The notes under the pieces were generated by a model. It was not told where the DNA came from. It did no database searches and saw nothing but the letters and a program-made list of their open reading frames with translations. 64,000 bases of DNA, from contig CAVPTW010000036.1 of the NCBI GenBank assembly GCA_963708735.1, forward strand, positions 62,001-126,000. The letters run 5' to 3'. The position numbers were made by a program, and so were the translations under genes. Positions within the stretch are counted from its first letter, which is position 1, and each line of letters begins with the position of its first letter. The DNA comes from JAGPUQ01 sp963708735 (GTDB lineage: Bacteria; Pseudomonadota; Gammaproteobacteria; Pseudomonadales; Porticoccaceae). Positions 55,426 to 63,043 of this stretch are shown here, piece after piece.

Positions 55426-56733
55426 ATGGGTACTTATACAACGCTATACCTGGACAATTTTGATCTCGCTAGCTCCAAGAGCGCGGTCATTCCAGAGGTC
55501 ATGACGGTCTTCGCTGAATCTGACCGGCGCTGTCTATGGCGCCGCTCCAGCGACGGAGAAGTGGTTGAAGGCCCGACACAGGATGACGATTTCGAGCGGG
55601 AAGTCGAATACGTGACGACCGTGGACAAGGCTATTCAACGCTTGGATGTTATGGGATTCACACTAGAGCGCTGTAGGCGTGAGTACGAGGAGATTCGCCT
55701 CCAGGAACTTGAAGGACTTCGCGATGCCGTAGAGGAAGATGGCGGCGCGAGTGACATGACGGACAACTTCTATGCCAAGGAGATTGAGAAGTACGAGCAA
55801 CTAACATTCGACCAGTACGTCGTAGTCTTTCAGCGCGTCTTCGAGCACAAACTTCAATGGTATACCCTCACAGAGAAACAGCGAGCGGACCTAGATGCGA
55901 CAGCATCGTACATCCTCGCAGATCAGCACGATGAGTGGCTTCACTTCGGCTTTCTGTGCCGGGACATAAGGAGCTTTATCAGGATGGCACTCTCCGTAGC
56001 CACACCTGAAATGCTCTTCCGGCAAGATGTAGCTGATCTGGTGTCTGCGGGATGGGTCCACGAAGAGGACCGTATTCGAGACGATGCCGTGCGATTGCTG
56101 ATCGAGCGATACCCGCAGAACACTCCCCTGATCGTCCTCACCGAGGGTTCAAGCGATGCGGAGATTCTGAGCAAGTCGCTCACTGTCCTTTTCCCTCACT
56201 TGGTCGGGTACTACACATTCTTCGATTTCCACGGCAGTAAGGCAGCCGGCGGAGCAACACAGCTCATCTCAGTGGTAAAGGCTTTTGCCGCAGCGGGTGT
56301 CGCCAACAGAGTCATCGCAGTCCTGGACAACGACACAGCCGCACATGAGGCGCGACGAGCTTTGAGAGATGTGCCGATTCCCGAGAACATCGCCGTTATT
56401 CACTACCCAGAGCGGGACTGGCTACGCGAGTACCCTACTCTTGGCCCGTCAGGCGACGTGTCCTTGGATGTTAATGGCAAAGCGGCCAGCATCGAACTGT
56501 ACCTTGGTCACGACGTCCTTTCGGTAGATGGCAACCTGCTCCCGGTCCAATGGGCCGGCTATTCTCAAGCCATGCGTGCGTATCAAGGAGAAGTTATCGG
56601 CAAACCTGGAGTGACCGAAAGATGGAGAGCAAAGGCTGATCGCTGTATCGCAGACCGCAATTCAATCATGCCAGCCGACTGGACTGACCTTCGCATCGTA
56701 TGGGAGCAGATCATGTCCGCCTTCCCGGCGTAG
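55426..56733 (+). CDS. HEPN/Toprim-associated protein, putative defence nuclease
   Basis: A 435-residue protein resembling HEPN_Toprim_N family members, which have been proposed to act in phage defence. The N-terminus MGTYTTLYLDNFDLASSKSA and PEVMTVFAESDRR match the family start. A helical middle follows, with acidic LEGLRDAVEEDGGASD. A Toprim-like domain shows the catalytic Glu in IVLTEGSSDAEIL (about residue 239) and the DxD pair in AVLDNDTAAHEA (about residues 301-303), as in OLD-type nucleases. Its base composition is less GC-rich than the neighbours and it sits alone between a terminator and a repeated leader element, so it looks like a separate insertion. Confidence 0.75.
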   Translation: MGTYTTLYLDNFDLASSKSAVIPEVMTVFAESDRRCLWRRSSDGEVVEGPTQDDDFEREVEYVTTVDKAIQRLDVMGFTLERCRREYEEIRLQELEGLRDAVEEDGGASDMTDNFYAKEIEKYEQLTFDQYVVVFQRVFEHKLQWYTLTEKQRADLDATASYILADQHDEWLHFGFLCRDIRSFIRMALSVATPEMLFRQDVADLVSAGWVHEEDRIRDDAVRLLIERYPQNTPLIVLTEGSSDAEILSKSLTVLFPHLVGYYTFFDFHGSKAAGGATQLISVVKAFAAAGVANRVIAVLDNDTAAHEARRALRDVPIPENIAVIHYPERDWLREYPTLGPSGDVSLDVNGKAASIELYLGHDVLSVDGNLLPVQWAGYSQAMRAYQGEVIGKPGVTERWRAKADRCIADRNSIMPADWTDLRIVWEQIMSAFPA

Positions 56734-56925
56734 CTGCAATGGTCAGAACAACCGATCCATAAGCGGTTGTCGTCCGCTCAAGGTCGGCAAGTGCTGAAAG
56801 CATGGAGTCAGGATTTGCCGACGGGCGCCTCTTCATCGTAGGAGCCTCGGGCTAAACGGGGGTAGTAACAAAACGGTTTTTCGCTCCCGCTCATCGGCCT
56901 CTTGAAGCAGGCTAACCCTATGTCC
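56734..56925. other. spacer after the HEPN/Toprim gene
   Basis: About 190 bp with no gene. AACCGATCCATAAGCGGTT at 56749-56767 contains the arms AACCG and CGGTT, which can pair as a short hairpin and may be a weak terminator. An A/T stretch (AACAAAACGGTTTTTCG, 56867 on) is the only other feature. The right boundary of the inserted gene should lie in this spacer, before the conserved element at 56926. Confidence 0.4.
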
Positions 56926-56991
56926 GTCGGCGTTGCCGACAACATGCCCAGGTAGCCGAGACCTTCAAGGCTACGGTGCGTTGCGACGCAC
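56926..56991 (+). promoter_or_regulatory. three-hairpin repeated element, copy 3
   Basis: Stems GTCGGC-GTT-GCCGAC, GTAGCC/GGCTAC with loop GAGACCTTCAA, and GTGCGT-TGCG-ACGCAC, with the linker AACATGCCCAG between the first two. Stem sequences differ from the other two copies at paired positions while pairing is kept. It lies 107 bp before the gene at 57099. Confidence 0.8.
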
Positions 56992-57041
56992 TGGTCGTTC
57001 TCTTTGCCAAGACGCTCACGGGCGTTCCCTTCCATCCCCTT

Positions 57042-57076
57042 GGGGCAGTGATTGCCCTCTCGGGTGGTGCTGCCTC
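57042..57076 (+). promoter_or_regulatory. nested leader hairpin with T-tract
   Basis: Outer arms GGGGCAG/CTGCCTC (one wobble) around CCC-TCTC-GGG, followed by TGTTTTCTTC and the GAGG ribosome site of the gene at 57099. Confidence 0.6.
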
Positions 57077-57098
57077 TGTTTTCTTCGAGGACATCACC

Positions 57099-57746
57099 AT
57101 GCCTGCATCCACATCATCCAGTGTGCTCTATCGCATCGACGAATGCCCCGACCTCATGGCCGACGGCTGCATCGGCGACGAGCACGGCAACCTGGTCTTC
57201 CTGTCCGTCTGGGCGCGCGATACCGCCGTCCAGGAGTTCCTGGCCCGCCTCACCCTCGGTCGATCCGAGCAAGGGCTGGACCAGTTCCATCTCGTCACCG
57301 ATCAGGCGTCGATTCCGGTCTTCGTCGGCAATCCCGACAACCTGGAGAAGCGCACCACGCGCGCCTTCCGGCGCACGCTGTTCGGTTCCATGTCTCATCT
57401 GTGGCTGTTCGACAAGCGCTGCGTGAAGCCCGACAAGGCCAACGCCAGCGCATTGGCGCTACTGCCCAGGACAGTGACCGACCACACCGAACGCCTATGG
57501 GCGCTGGTGCGGGAGACCTGCCCCCTGCCGCTGCTCGATCACTGGCGCGATGCCGTGCTGGAGCTGCTGCAATCACGGGACATGCTGACGCGCCTTCCGT
57601 TCGCTCTCGGGCCGCTGGAAGGCCATCGGCTGGCCCTGGACGTTCCGGCGCTGACCACGGCGCTGGGCGAACTGATCCGCAACGGCACCCTTGGTGTTTC
57701 GCAGGTCGAGCTGGCCTCGGGCAAACCGCTGCGGCGGGTGGCCTGA
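57099..57746 (+). CDS. ICE protein, unrecognised
   Basis: A 215-residue soluble protein. It has RIDECPDLMADGCIGDEHGN near the start, FLARLTLGRSEQGLDQFHLV and VFVGNPDNLEKRTTRAFRRTLF in the middle, and a Leu-rich C-terminus. I do not recognise a domain. The ATG at 57099 follows GAGGACATCACC; the frame is open upstream through the leader hairpin, which I treat as non-coding. It precedes the methyltransferase gene by 67 bp. Confidence 0.65.
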   Translation: MPASTSSSVLYRIDECPDLMADGCIGDEHGNLVFLSVWARDTAVQEFLARLTLGRSEQGLDQFHLVTDQASIPVFVGNPDNLEKRTTRAFRRTLFGSMSHLWLFDKRCVKPDKANASALALLPRTVTDHTERLWALVRETCPLPLLDHWRDAVLELLQSRDMLTRLPFALGPLEGHRLALDVPALTTALGELIRNGTLGVSQVELASGKPLRRVA

Positions 57747-57758
57747 CGCTCACCACAC

Positions 57759-57781
57759 GGGCATGTGCGTCGCGCGTGCCC
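57759..57781 (+). promoter_or_regulatory. leader hairpin
   Basis: Outer arms GGGCA/TGCCC around TGCG-TCG-CGCG, followed by CCGCTTCATCCC and the ACAGGAG ribosome site of the methyltransferase gene. The T-tract is weak in this copy. Confidence 0.45.
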
Positions 57782-57813
57782 CGCTTCATCCCACTTCTTC
57801 ACAGGAGATTCCC

Positions 57814-58923
57814 ATGGCTCTCATGTTTCCGCGCCTTGCGCGCAACTTCATCAAGAACGGCTACTTCCCGACGGACGAACCCACGTTGGAAAGAGCCCTG
57901 ACCGCACTGGCGCCGTCCTCTGGCCCCACGTGCATCCTCGATCCCTGCGCCGGCGAAGGCGTCGCGATCGCCGAAGCCGCTCACGCCCTCGGGCGCGAAC
58001 AGGTGAAGGCATTTGCCGTCGAGTACGACGCGGAACGCGCCACCCATGCGCGTGGACTCGTCGATCGTTGTCTGCATGGCGATCTGATGGACTCGCTGAT
58101 TTCCCGCCAGTCCTTCGGACTGCTGTGGCTCAACCCGCCCTATGGCGACCTGACGCGGGGCGTCGATGGCAACGTCGGCTACCAGGGTCAGGGGCGCGCA
58201 CGGTTGGAGAAGCTGTTCTATCAGCGCAGTCTGCCGCTGTTGCAATACGACGGTGTGCTGGTGCTCATCATCCCGGCCTATGTACTCGATGCCGAGTTCG
58301 TCGGCTGGCTGACCCGCCACTTCGCCGATCTGCGCATCTACCGTGTGGTGGACGTGCAGTTCAAGCAGGTGGTGATCTTCGGCCGGCGCGTGCGTCAGCG
58401 CGAGCAGGTGCCGGAGGACGCCAAGACGGCGCGCAGCCTTTTGCTGCAAGTCGGGCAAGGCGACATCGAAGCCGAGGAATTGCCCTGCGAATGGCCGTTC
58501 CAGCCTTACACGGTTCCGGCGTCTCCCGTCGAACCGGAGCACTTCTATCGCGTCACGCTCGAACCCGAGCAGTTCGCCGACGAGGTACAGCGCCTGCAAG
58601 GGCTGTGGCCGTCAATCGACACGCACCTGGGCGCCGCGCAGCAACTGCCACGGCCCCCGGCGCGCGCCCTGTCGCACTGGCATCTCGCCCTGGCTCTGGC
58701 CGCAGGCGCGGTTTCAGGCGTCGTGCAATCGAAGAACGGCCGCACGCTCGTCGTCAAAGGTGATACCCACAAGGAGAAGTCTCACCAGACGGAATACACC
58801 GAGCGTGACGATGGCTCCGTGGCCGAGACGCGCATCCTCACCGACAGGTTCGTGCCTGTTATCAGGGCGTGGGACATGACCCTTGGCTCTCCCACATGGG
58901 GCCAGGTACTGACCATTCGCTGA
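57814..58923 (+). CDS. N6-adenine DNA methyltransferase-like protein (DUF6094 type)
   Basis: A 369-residue class I methyltransferase conserved in this ICE class. Motif I is CILDPCAGEGVAIAEAA, the second acidic motif is FAVEYDAERATHA, and the catalytic motif is LLWLNPPYGDLTRG (NPPY, as in N6-adenine enzymes with motif I first). No target-recognition domain of a restriction system is obvious and no restriction endonuclease is adjacent. It may protect ICE DNA from host restriction. ACAGGAG precedes the ATG at 57814; upstream in-frame residues are not family-like. Confidence 0.82.
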   Translation: MALMFPRLARNFIKNGYFPTDEPTLERALTALAPSSGPTCILDPCAGEGVAIAEAAHALGREQVKAFAVEYDAERATHARGLVDRCLHGDLMDSLISRQSFGLLWLNPPYGDLTRGVDGNVGYQGQGRARLEKLFYQRSLPLLQYDGVLVLIIPAYVLDAEFVGWLTRHFADLRIYRVVDVQFKQVVIFGRRVRQREQVPEDAKTARSLLLQVGQGDIEAEELPCEWPFQPYTVPASPVEPEHFYRVTLEPEQFADEVQRLQGLWPSIDTHLGAAQQLPRPPARALSHWHLALALAAGAVSGVVQSKNGRTLVVKGDTHKEKSHQTEYTERDDGSVAETRILTDRFVPVIRAWDMTLGSPTWGQVLTIR

Positions 58924-58935
58924 TCTTTGTTCCTT

Positions 58936-58949
58936 GACGGTTCGCCGTC
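58936..58949 (+). terminator. intrinsic terminator
   Basis: Stem GACGG/CCGTC with a stable TTCG tetraloop, followed by GTTTTTATCC, 12 bp after the methyltransferase stop. Confidence 0.8.
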
Positions 58950-58966
58950 GTTTTTATCCACCCACC

Positions 58967-59001
58967 GGGGTCATGTCGCCCCTGTGGGGTGCCGTGGCCC
59001 C
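58967..59001 (+). promoter_or_regulatory. nested leader hairpin with T-tract
   Basis: Outer arms GGGGTCA/TGGCCCC (one wobble) around CCCC-TGT-GGGG, followed by TTTTCTTGAGAGG, which merges into the ribosome site of the gene at 59023. Confidence 0.7.
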
Positions 59002-59022
59002 TTTTCTTGAGAGGTAGTCACC

Positions 59023-59319
59023 ATGGCACTCGCAGTTCTGTCTCAACCACGCTTTCGGGCCGGAAAATTGCTCATGACCGCAGGCGTGAATGACCTTGTT
59101 CAACGGGGTGTGTTCAACCCCGGACCCTATCTCCAGCGCCATCTCAACGGCGATTGGGGCGATCTCTGCGACGACGACAGGCGGCAGAACGATGTCGCTT
59201 TGAAGTCCGGCGAGGATCGATTGCTCTCGTCCTACCAAGTCACTTCCGACCTGAAGCTCTGGATCATCACCGAACGGGATCGCAGCGTGACCACGCTGCT
59301 GTTGCCTGAAGAGTATTGA
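59023..59319 (+). CDS. small ICE/plasmid-related protein, unrecognised
   Basis: A 98-residue protein (MALAVLSQPRFRAGKLLMTA) with the segment GVFNPGPYLQRHLNGDWGDL and a C-terminus EDRLLSSYQVTSDLKLWIIT. Proteins of this size and wording occur on many plasmids and ICEs as uncharacterised entries. GAGAGG precedes the ATG. It lies between the methyltransferase and helicase genes with a structured leader of its own. Confidence 0.68.
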   Translation: MALAVLSQPRFRAGKLLMTAGVNDLVQRGVFNPGPYLQRHLNGDWGDLCDDDRRQNDVALKSGEDRLLSSYQVTSDLKLWIITERDRSVTTLLLPEEY

Positions 59320-59330
59320 TCCGCTTTTCC

Positions 59331-59350
59331 CGCGACGTTCGACCGTCGCG
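59331..59350 (+). terminator. intrinsic terminator
   Basis: Stem CGCGACG/CGTCGCG with loop TTCGAC, followed by TTTCTTCCC, 11 bp after the preceding stop. Confidence 0.75.
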
Positions 59351-59364
59351 TTTCTTCCCAACCC

Positions 59365-59404
59365 TGGGGCATGTCACCGCCCCAAGGGGGAGGTGCATGC
59401 CCCA
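59365..59404 (+). promoter_or_regulatory. nested leader hairpin with T-tract
   Basis: Outer arms TGGGGCATG/CATGCCCCA (9 bp perfect) around CCCC-AA-GGGG, followed by TTTTTCTTGGAG, which merges into the ribosome site of the helicase gene. It is the best example of the leader type. Confidence 0.75.
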
Positions 59405-59423
59405 TTTTTCTTGGAGCATCACC

Positions 59424-61691
59424 ATGTCCCTCGATCTCGAAACCATTCCCGATGCCGCGCAGGGCGACCTGCTGGAAGCGGCCAATTCCCCACTCACGAT
59501 CAGCTTGCAGGATTTCGTCACCGAGTTCGGCGACGAGCTGCTCGATTCTCTCAACCGCGCCAACCCGCCCGTCTATGCCGGACAGGCACGGGCGCATCGC
59601 CAGACCATCCTGGCCGGCCTGAAGCGGAAGTTGTTTCCCGCCCAGGCCGAAGTCGTCCATGCCGTCACCGAGCTGCTGGTCGATCGTGGCGAACGTGCCG
59701 CGATCGTCAACGGCGAAATGGGCTGCGGCAAGACGACCGTCGGCATCGCCACGGCCGCCGTGCTCAACGCCGAAGGCTACCGCCGCACACTGGTGCTCTC
59801 GCCACCCCACCTGGTCTACAAGTGGCGGCGCGAAATTCAGGAGACGGTGGCCGGTGCCAAGGTCTGGGTGCTCAACGGCCCGGACACGCTGGTCAAGCTG
59901 CTGAAACTGCGCGAGCAGTTGGGCGTACCACCCCAGGGGCAGGAGTTCTTCGTCCTCGGCCGTGTGCGCATGCGCATGGGTTTTCACTGGAAGCCGGTGT
60001 TCGTGCGTTGGCGTACCCGTCACGGCGACGTGGGGGCGTGCCCGCATTGCGGTCATGTCATCACCGACCTGGACGGCGAGCCGATCAACCCGGTGGAACT
60101 CGAAGCGGAGGAAACCCGCCGCAAGTGCGGACACTGCGCCTCGACGCTGTGGACGCTGATCCGTCCCCGGCGCCTGTCGGTCAACGACCAGTCCCACGCC
60201 GTGCTCAAGGCGCTCAAGCGTATTCCCACCATCGGCGAAGTCACGGCGCAGAAGCTGATGAAGAAGTTCGGCGAGTCGTTCCTGGCTTCGATGCTGGGCG
60301 ACAACCTGTACGAGTTCATCAATCTCATGGACGACAACGGCGAGCTGGTGTTTTCCGACCGGCAGGCCCAGCGCATGGAACGTGCGATGGCCTCGATGGA
60401 GTTCGGCTTCGGCGAAGGTGGGTATCAGCCTTCGGAATACGTCAAACGCTACCTGCCGCAAGGCACGTTCGACCTGCTCATCGCCGACGAGGCGCACGAG
60501 TACAAGAACGCGGGTTCCGCCCAGGGGCAGGCGATGGGGGTCTTGGCCTCCAAGGCGCGCAAGACGCTGCTGCTGACCGGCACCTTGATGGGCGGTTACG
60601 GCGACGACCTGTTCTACCTGCTGTTCCGCGCCCTGCCGGGGCGAATGATCGAAGACGGCTACCGGCCGAGCAAGCAAGGCAGTCTGACGCCGGCCGCGAT
60701 GGCGTTCATGCGCGATCACGGCGTGCTCAAGGACATCTACTCCGAGAGCAACGGCTCGGCCCACAAGACCGCCAAGGGCAGCAAGATCACGGTGCGAACC
60801 GTGAAGGCCCCCGGCTTCGGTCCCAAGGGCGTGCTGCGCTGCGTATTGCCGTTCACGGTCTTCCTCAAGTTGAAGGACATCGGTGGCAATGTGCTGCCGC
60901 CCTACGACGAGGAGTTCCGCGAAGTGGCGATGGACGCGGAGCAGGCGCAGGCCTATGGACGCCTGGCGGGGCAACTGACCGCCGAGTTGAAGCAGGCGCT
61001 GGCGCGCCGCGACACGACGCTGCTGGGTGTGGTCCTCAACGTGCTGCTGGCCTGGCCGGACACGTGCTTTCGATCCGAGACGGTCAAGCATCCGCGCACC
61101 CGCAATCTGCTGGCGTTCACGCCGTCGCTGTTCACCGATCTGGAGGTCATGCCGAAGGAGCGGGAACTGATCGACATCTGCCGCGAGGAAAAAGCGGCGG
61201 GACGCAAGGTGCTGGTCTACAGCGTCTATACCGGCACGCGCGACACCACATCGCGCTTGAAGGTGCTGCTGGAGCAGGAAGGCTTCAAGGTGGCGGTACT
61301 GCGCGCGAGCGTGGATGCCTCCCGCCGGGAAGACTGGATCGCCGAGCAGTTGGATCGCGGCATCGACGTGCTCATCACCAACCCCGAACTGGTGAAAACC
61401 GGCCTGGACCTGTTGGAGTTTCCGACCATCGTGTTCATGCAGTCGGGCTACAACGTGTACTCGCTGCAGCAGGCTGCGCGCCGTTCCTGGCGTATCGGGC
61501 AGAAGCAGCCGGTCCGGGTGATCTACCTCGGCTACGCGGCCACCTCGCAGATGACTTGCCTGGGGCTGATGGCCAAGAAGATCACGGTGTCGCAGAGCAC
61601 GTCGGGAGACGTGCCGGAATCCGGGTTGGACGTTCTCAATCAGGACGGCGACTCGGTGGAAGTGGCACTGGCACGGCAGTTGGTACATTGA
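59424..61691 (+). CDS. SNF2-like DEAH-box helicase/ATPase
   Basis: A 755-residue superfamily 2 ATPase of the ICE backbone. Walker A is IVNGEMGCGKTTVGIA, the DEAH box is LLIADEAHEYKN, and motif VI is QQAARRSWRIGQKQPVRV, typical of SNF2 translocases. A zinc-ribbon insertion (CPHCGH and CGHCAS) lies between the first two ATPase motifs. TTGGAG precedes the ATG at 59424. It may remodel protein on DNA during ICE replication or transfer; a defence role alongside the nearby methyltransferase is an alternative. Confidence 0.88.
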   Translation: MSLDLETIPDAAQGDLLEAANSPLTISLQDFVTEFGDELLDSLNRANPPVYAGQARAHRQTILAGLKRKLFPAQAEVVHAVTELLVDRGERAAIVNGEMGCGKTTVGIATAAVLNAEGYRRTLVLSPPHLVYKWRREIQETVAGAKVWVLNGPDTLVKLLKLREQLGVPPQGQEFFVLGRVRMRMGFHWKPVFVRWRTRHGDVGACPHCGHVITDLDGEPINPVELEAEETRRKCGHCASTLWTLIRPRRLSVNDQSHAVLKALKRIPTIGEVTAQKLMKKFGESFLASMLGDNLYEFINLMDDNGELVFSDRQAQRMERAMASMEFGFGEGGYQPSEYVKRYLPQGTFDLLIADEAHEYKNAGSAQGQAMGVLASKARKTLLLTGTLMGGYGDDLFYLLFRALPGRMIEDGYRPSKQGSLTPAAMAFMRDHGVLKDIYSESNGSAHKTAKGSKITVRTVKAPGFGPKGVLRCVLPFTVFLKLKDIGGNVLPPYDEEFREVAMDAEQAQAYGRLAGQLTAELKQALARRDTTLLGVVLNVLLAWPDTCFRSETVKHPRTRNLLAFTPSLFTDLEVMPKERELIDICREEKAAGRKVLVYSVYTGTRDTTSRLKVLLEQEGFKVAVLRASVDASRREDWIAEQLDRGIDVLITNPELVKTGLDLLEFPTIVFMQSGYNVYSLQQAARRSWRIGQKQPVRVIYLGYAATSQMTCLGLMAKKITVSQSTSGDVPESGLDVLNQDGDSVEVALARQLVH

Positions 61692-61709
61692 GCATCGCTC
61701 GATTTTTGG

Positions 61710-61731
61710 CGGCCCCTTCGGGGGCCGTTTT
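61710..61731 (+). terminator. intrinsic terminator
   Basis: Stem CGGCCCC/GGGGCCG with a TTCG tetraloop followed by TTTTC, 19 bp after the helicase stop. It separates this segment from the transfer operon. Confidence 0.85.
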
Positions 61732-61871
61732 CTTTTCTGTCGGGCCGGTGCGTGATCGGCCCCGCGATACCTGGCAGTCGAAAAATCGGGCGGCCCGCAG
61801 TTCCCTTTGTTCGCTGATGCGACGGCCTTCCCCTGCGAAGGTGGCATCACGAAGCCCCTGGGAGCCGCCGC

Positions 61872-62378
61872 ATGCTATCCATTCGCCGCCCATACCCGGC
61901 CGGAAACGCCGCGCTTGCCGCCGGCCTGATCGCCGCCGCCCTGACCGCCGGATGCGCCACATCATCCGTCGCGCCACCCGTCATCGAGCCGGAGCCTGAA
62001 GCACGCGCGCAACCCGTGCCGGACGGCTGGATTCCCATCGTTCGGTATGGGCGCTACACGCTGGTGGAGCTGGTCCCGGAGGCCGCCCAGCAAGACCTGC
62101 TGTTGCAGGTCATCGACGTGTCGATGCCGGCGACCCTGCCCGCGACGGTCGGCGAGGCTCTGCGCTACGTGCTGCTGCGCTCCGGCTACACCCTTTGCGA
62201 AGCCGATCCCGACGCCGCAGTGCTCCATGACCTTCCGTTGCCGGCAGCGCACCTGCGGCTTGGGCCGCTGTTTCTGCGCGATGCCCTGCTGACGCTGGCA
62301 GGACCGGCCTGGGAGCTTCACGTCGATGACGTGGCGCGGCGCGTGTGCTTCACCCAGGAACAGGAGCCGTTGCCATGA
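61872..62378 (+). CDS. PilL N-terminal-type lipoprotein of the ICE transfer region
   Basis: A 168-residue exported lipoprotein of the PilL_N / TIGR03748 type. The signal peptide ends in a lipobox (AALTAGC, Cys at about residue 27), a Pro-rich linker follows, then the conserved domain RYGRYTLVELVPEAAQQDLL and VGEALRYVLLRSGYTLCE. It opens the transfer operon in this ICE class. It overlaps the next gene by 4 bp. Confidence 0.85.
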   Translation: MLSIRRPYPAGNAALAAGLIAAALTAGCATSSVAPPVIEPEPEARAQPVPDGWIPIVRYGRYTLVELVPEAAQQDLLLQVIDVSMPATLPATVGEALRYVLLRSGYTLCEADPDAAVLHDLPLPAAHLRLGPLFLRDALLTLAGPAWELHVDDVARRVCFTQEQEPLP

Positions 62379-63034
62379 CCCTGCCTCCCGATTTCCATCC
62401 GACTTCCCGCACCCGCCTGCTGCAAGTCGCCGCAGCGACCTGGCTGCTGCTGGTCAGCGCGGCCGTCGTCGTCAATCACGTGTCCCTGTCCCGCCTGGCC
62501 GAGGATGTGCGAGCCAGCGCGCCGGCCATCGAGGTCGCGCTGCTCGATAGCCGCCTCACCGAACTGGAACTGCTGACGGACAGCACCGGGCACGAGCTGG
62601 AACCGCTGACCCAGGCCAGCCTCGACACGGTTCGCCAGGCGCTGGAGGAACGGCTCGCCCGGCTCGAACAGACGGACACCGAACCGCCTGCCACGACCGA
62701 CATCGCGCACCTGCAAAGCCGCCTCGATCAGCTCGAAGCACGCTTGAAGGAAGTCCGCCAGCCACCGCCACCCGCTGCCGCGCCGGCACGTCGCCCGCCT
62801 CCGGCCGAGGCCGCACGGCCCGCGACCGTCGAACCGCCATTCCGCCTGCTGGACATCGAATTGCGCGCCGGCGAGCGCTTCCTGTCCATCGCGCCCGCCG
62901 ATTCCCGCTCGCTCGCGGCGGTCCGCGTGCTGCGTCTCGGCGAGACCGAGAGCGGTTGGCGGCTCGAATCCCTCGAAGGGCGGACCGCGACCTTTCTGTT
63001 CAACGGGCAGGCGCGGCGTTTGAGCGTGCCGTAG
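62375..63034 (+). CDS. single-span membrane protein with coiled coil, ICE transfer operon
   Basis: A 219-residue protein with an N-terminal membrane segment (LLQVAAATWLLLVSAAVVV), a long heptad region (TVRQALEERLARLEQ, LQSRLDQLEARLKEV) and a C-terminal beta domain (PFRLLDIELRAGERFLSIA). The layout suggests a periplasmic scaffold of the conjugation machinery. Position between PilL_N and TIGR03759 is conserved in PFGI-1-type ICEs; I know no firm name. Confidence 0.75.
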   Translation: MTLPPDFHPTSRTRLLQVAAATWLLLVSAAVVVNHVSLSRLAEDVRASAPAIEVALLDSRLTELELLTDSTGHELEPLTQASLDTVRQALEERLARLEQTDTEPPATTDIAHLQSRLDQLEARLKEVRQPPPPAAAPARRPPPAEAARPATVEPPFRLLDIELRAGERFLSIAPADSRSLAAVRVLRLGETESGWRLESLEGRTATFLFNGQARRLSVP

Positions 63035-63043
63035 GAGGTCTTC

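Noticed and set aside
59232..61850. 872-residue minus-strand open frame opposite the SNF2-like helicase
   Set aside because: It is a mirror of a gene with clear motifs; the composition is Arg/His/Gln-rich with no domain, as expected for antisense frames in GC-rich DNA.
59393..61999. 868-residue plus-strand frame overlapping the helicase gene
   Set aside because: Out of frame with the motif-bearing helicase and extremely Arg/Gly/Pro-rich; a shadow of codon bias.
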